Source: Synergistes jonesii
Lineage (GTDB): Bacteria > Synergistota > Synergistia > Synergistales > Synergistaceae
DNA length: 64,000 bases
NCBI RefSeq assembly: GCF_000712295.1
Contig: NZ_JMKI01000021.1
Span: 1-64,000 of the forward strand
Direction: 5' to 3'
The notes below the pieces were generated by a model. It did not search any database and was not told the origin of the DNA. It saw nothing but the letters and a program-made list of their open reading frames with translations. This document shows positions 63,337-64,000 of the stretch, in pieces (position 1 is the first letter of the stretch; the number at the start of each line of letters is the position of its first letter). The translations under genes were made by a program, and so were the position numbers.

Positions 63337-64000
63337 CAAAGATATATTTGAAAACTTTCCCGAAGCTAAGATAGGCTGGCTCCGCGCCGTGATAACGAAC
63401 GGAAAGGGCTCGCCGCGCGTTGCCGAGATGAAAAAAAATCTTAAAAGGCGTCTGGAGGAGATAGGGCTCTCCGCCGACACGGTCGCGCAGCACCCCGACA
63501 TCCGCCGCTGGCGCGAGACGTTTTCGAAGATGGGCGTTAAGCCGAGCAAATACCGTTCCTCGATCGAAGCGCTGCTGCGCAGGATATTCAAAGGCGACCT
63601 GTGGAGCGTCTCGGACGTCGTCGACTGCTACGACTGCGTATCGGCGCTGAACCTGCTTCCAATGGGGGCACACGACATGTCGAAGCTGCGCGGCGATATG
63701 ACGCTGCGCTACGCGAAGGAAGGAGAAAAATTTTATCCGCTCGGCGCCGGCGACAGCATCGTCGAATGCGGGGCGAAACAGATCGTCTACGCGGACGGTG
63801 AAAAAATCTGCTGCTGGCTCTGGAACTACCGCGACACACGCGACGCTTCGGTCGACGAGGAGACTAAGGAAGCCCTATTCATCGTCGACTGCGCTTTCGA
63901 AAACGAATGGCGCAGCGTAGAGGAGGGGCTCGCCGCTCTCGCGTCCGAGCTTACGCAGATCGGCTGCACTGTGAAAAAAAGCGGCGTCGTAAGCGCCGCA
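63320..64000 (+). CDS. B3/B4 tRNA-binding-domain protein, 3' end cut by window
   Basis: TTG start with GGAGGA 7 nt upstream; 227 codons remain open to the window edge. The B3/B4 fold found in the PheRS beta subunit and in standalone proteins is visible: RRWRETFSKMGVKPSKYRSS, VVDCYDCVSALNLLPMGAHD, GDMTLRYAKEGEKFYPLG and CCWLWNYRDTRDA. Standalone members are proposed to edit or bind mischarged aminoacyl species; the function of this one is unproven. Confidence 0.85.
   Translation, partial: MKISIDKDIFENFPEAKIGWLRAVITNGKGSPRVAEMKKNLKRRLEEIGLSADTVAQHPDIRRWRETFSKMGVKPSKYRSSIEALLRRIFKGDLWSVSDVVDCYDCVSALNLLPMGAHDMSKLRGDMTLRYAKEGEKFYPLGAGDSIVECGAKQIVYADGEKICCWLWNYRDTRDASVDEETKEALFIVDCAFENEWRSVEEGLAALASELTQIGCTVKKSGVVSAA

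Overview
The window is a GC-rich piece of a bacterial chromosome. It looks like a strictly anaerobic amino-acid fermenter, most likely a Synergistota member of the Cloacibacillus/Synergistes kind. That is an inference from gene content: glycine/betaine reductase selenoproteins, pyruvate:ferredoxin oxidoreductase, a sensory [FeFe]-hydrogenase and 3-oxoacid CoA transferase. No rRNA, tRNA or CRISPR array was found.

Layout. 1-930: 3' end of an insertion sequence with a repeated end motif. 1.1-6.7 kb: a CdaR-type regulator divergent from a glycine reductase locus (grdE, grdB, grdX, thioredoxin, grdA). grdB and grdA each read through an in-frame UGA (selenocysteine). 6.7-16.9 kb: mixed genes (pseudopilin, thioesterases, nitroreductase, an SLH-serpin, an ATPase plus small-protein pair, rmuC, a two-component system, a QueG-like Fe-S protein). 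16.9-22.2 kb, minus strand: a second grd pair (grdI/grdH-like, third UGA selenoprotein) with a BCCT transporter, read as betaine uptake and reduction. 22.6-30.3 kb: phosphoglucomutase, an F420-ligase-like protein, acyl-ACP thioesterase, and a module of a [2Fe-2S] protein, sensory [FeFe]-hydrogenase with PAS domain, and PP2C/SpoIIE phosphatase. 30.3-36.4 kb: a compact peptide-transport operon under its own promoter and LacI-type operator. Its LacI-like repressor lacks most of the effector-binding C-subdomain, and its solute-binding protein has its two halves in reversed order (apparent circular permutation). 36.4-38.2 kb: HxlR regulator, flavin reductase, a small HATPase protein. 38.3-43.0 kb: a GH57-glucan phosphorylase fusion and glycogen synthase. 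43.1-51.0 kb: a T-box leader (candidate Leu specifier) before a LeuA-like protein that has lost its HxH metal motif, a TIM-barrel/acyl-CoA-ligase fusion, then nifJ. 51.1-59.2 kb: an RpiR regulator, two palindromic operators on a strong promoter, and an operon (class III aminotransferase, TAXI-TRAP transporter, CoA transferase, thiolase) that reads as a complete route for an imported beta-amino acid. 59.3-59.9 kb: decayed DNA including a TRAP permease relic. 60.0-64.0 kb: CNNM/CBS protein, ApbE, NusG-II, Gx transporter and a B3/B4-domain protein cut by the window edge.

How the parts fit: glycine and betaine are reduced by grd selenoproteins fed by thioredoxin. Component C (grdC/grdD), thioredoxin reductase and the Sec machinery are not in this window. 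PFOR, CoA transferase and thiolase give acetyl-CoA-level energy metabolism, and the hydrogenase/phosphatase module probably senses H2 or redox state. The least explained parts are the permuted binding protein with its shortened LacI regulator (30.3-32.7 kb) and the T-box-controlled LeuA-like/ligase-fusion pair (43.1-47.4 kb).
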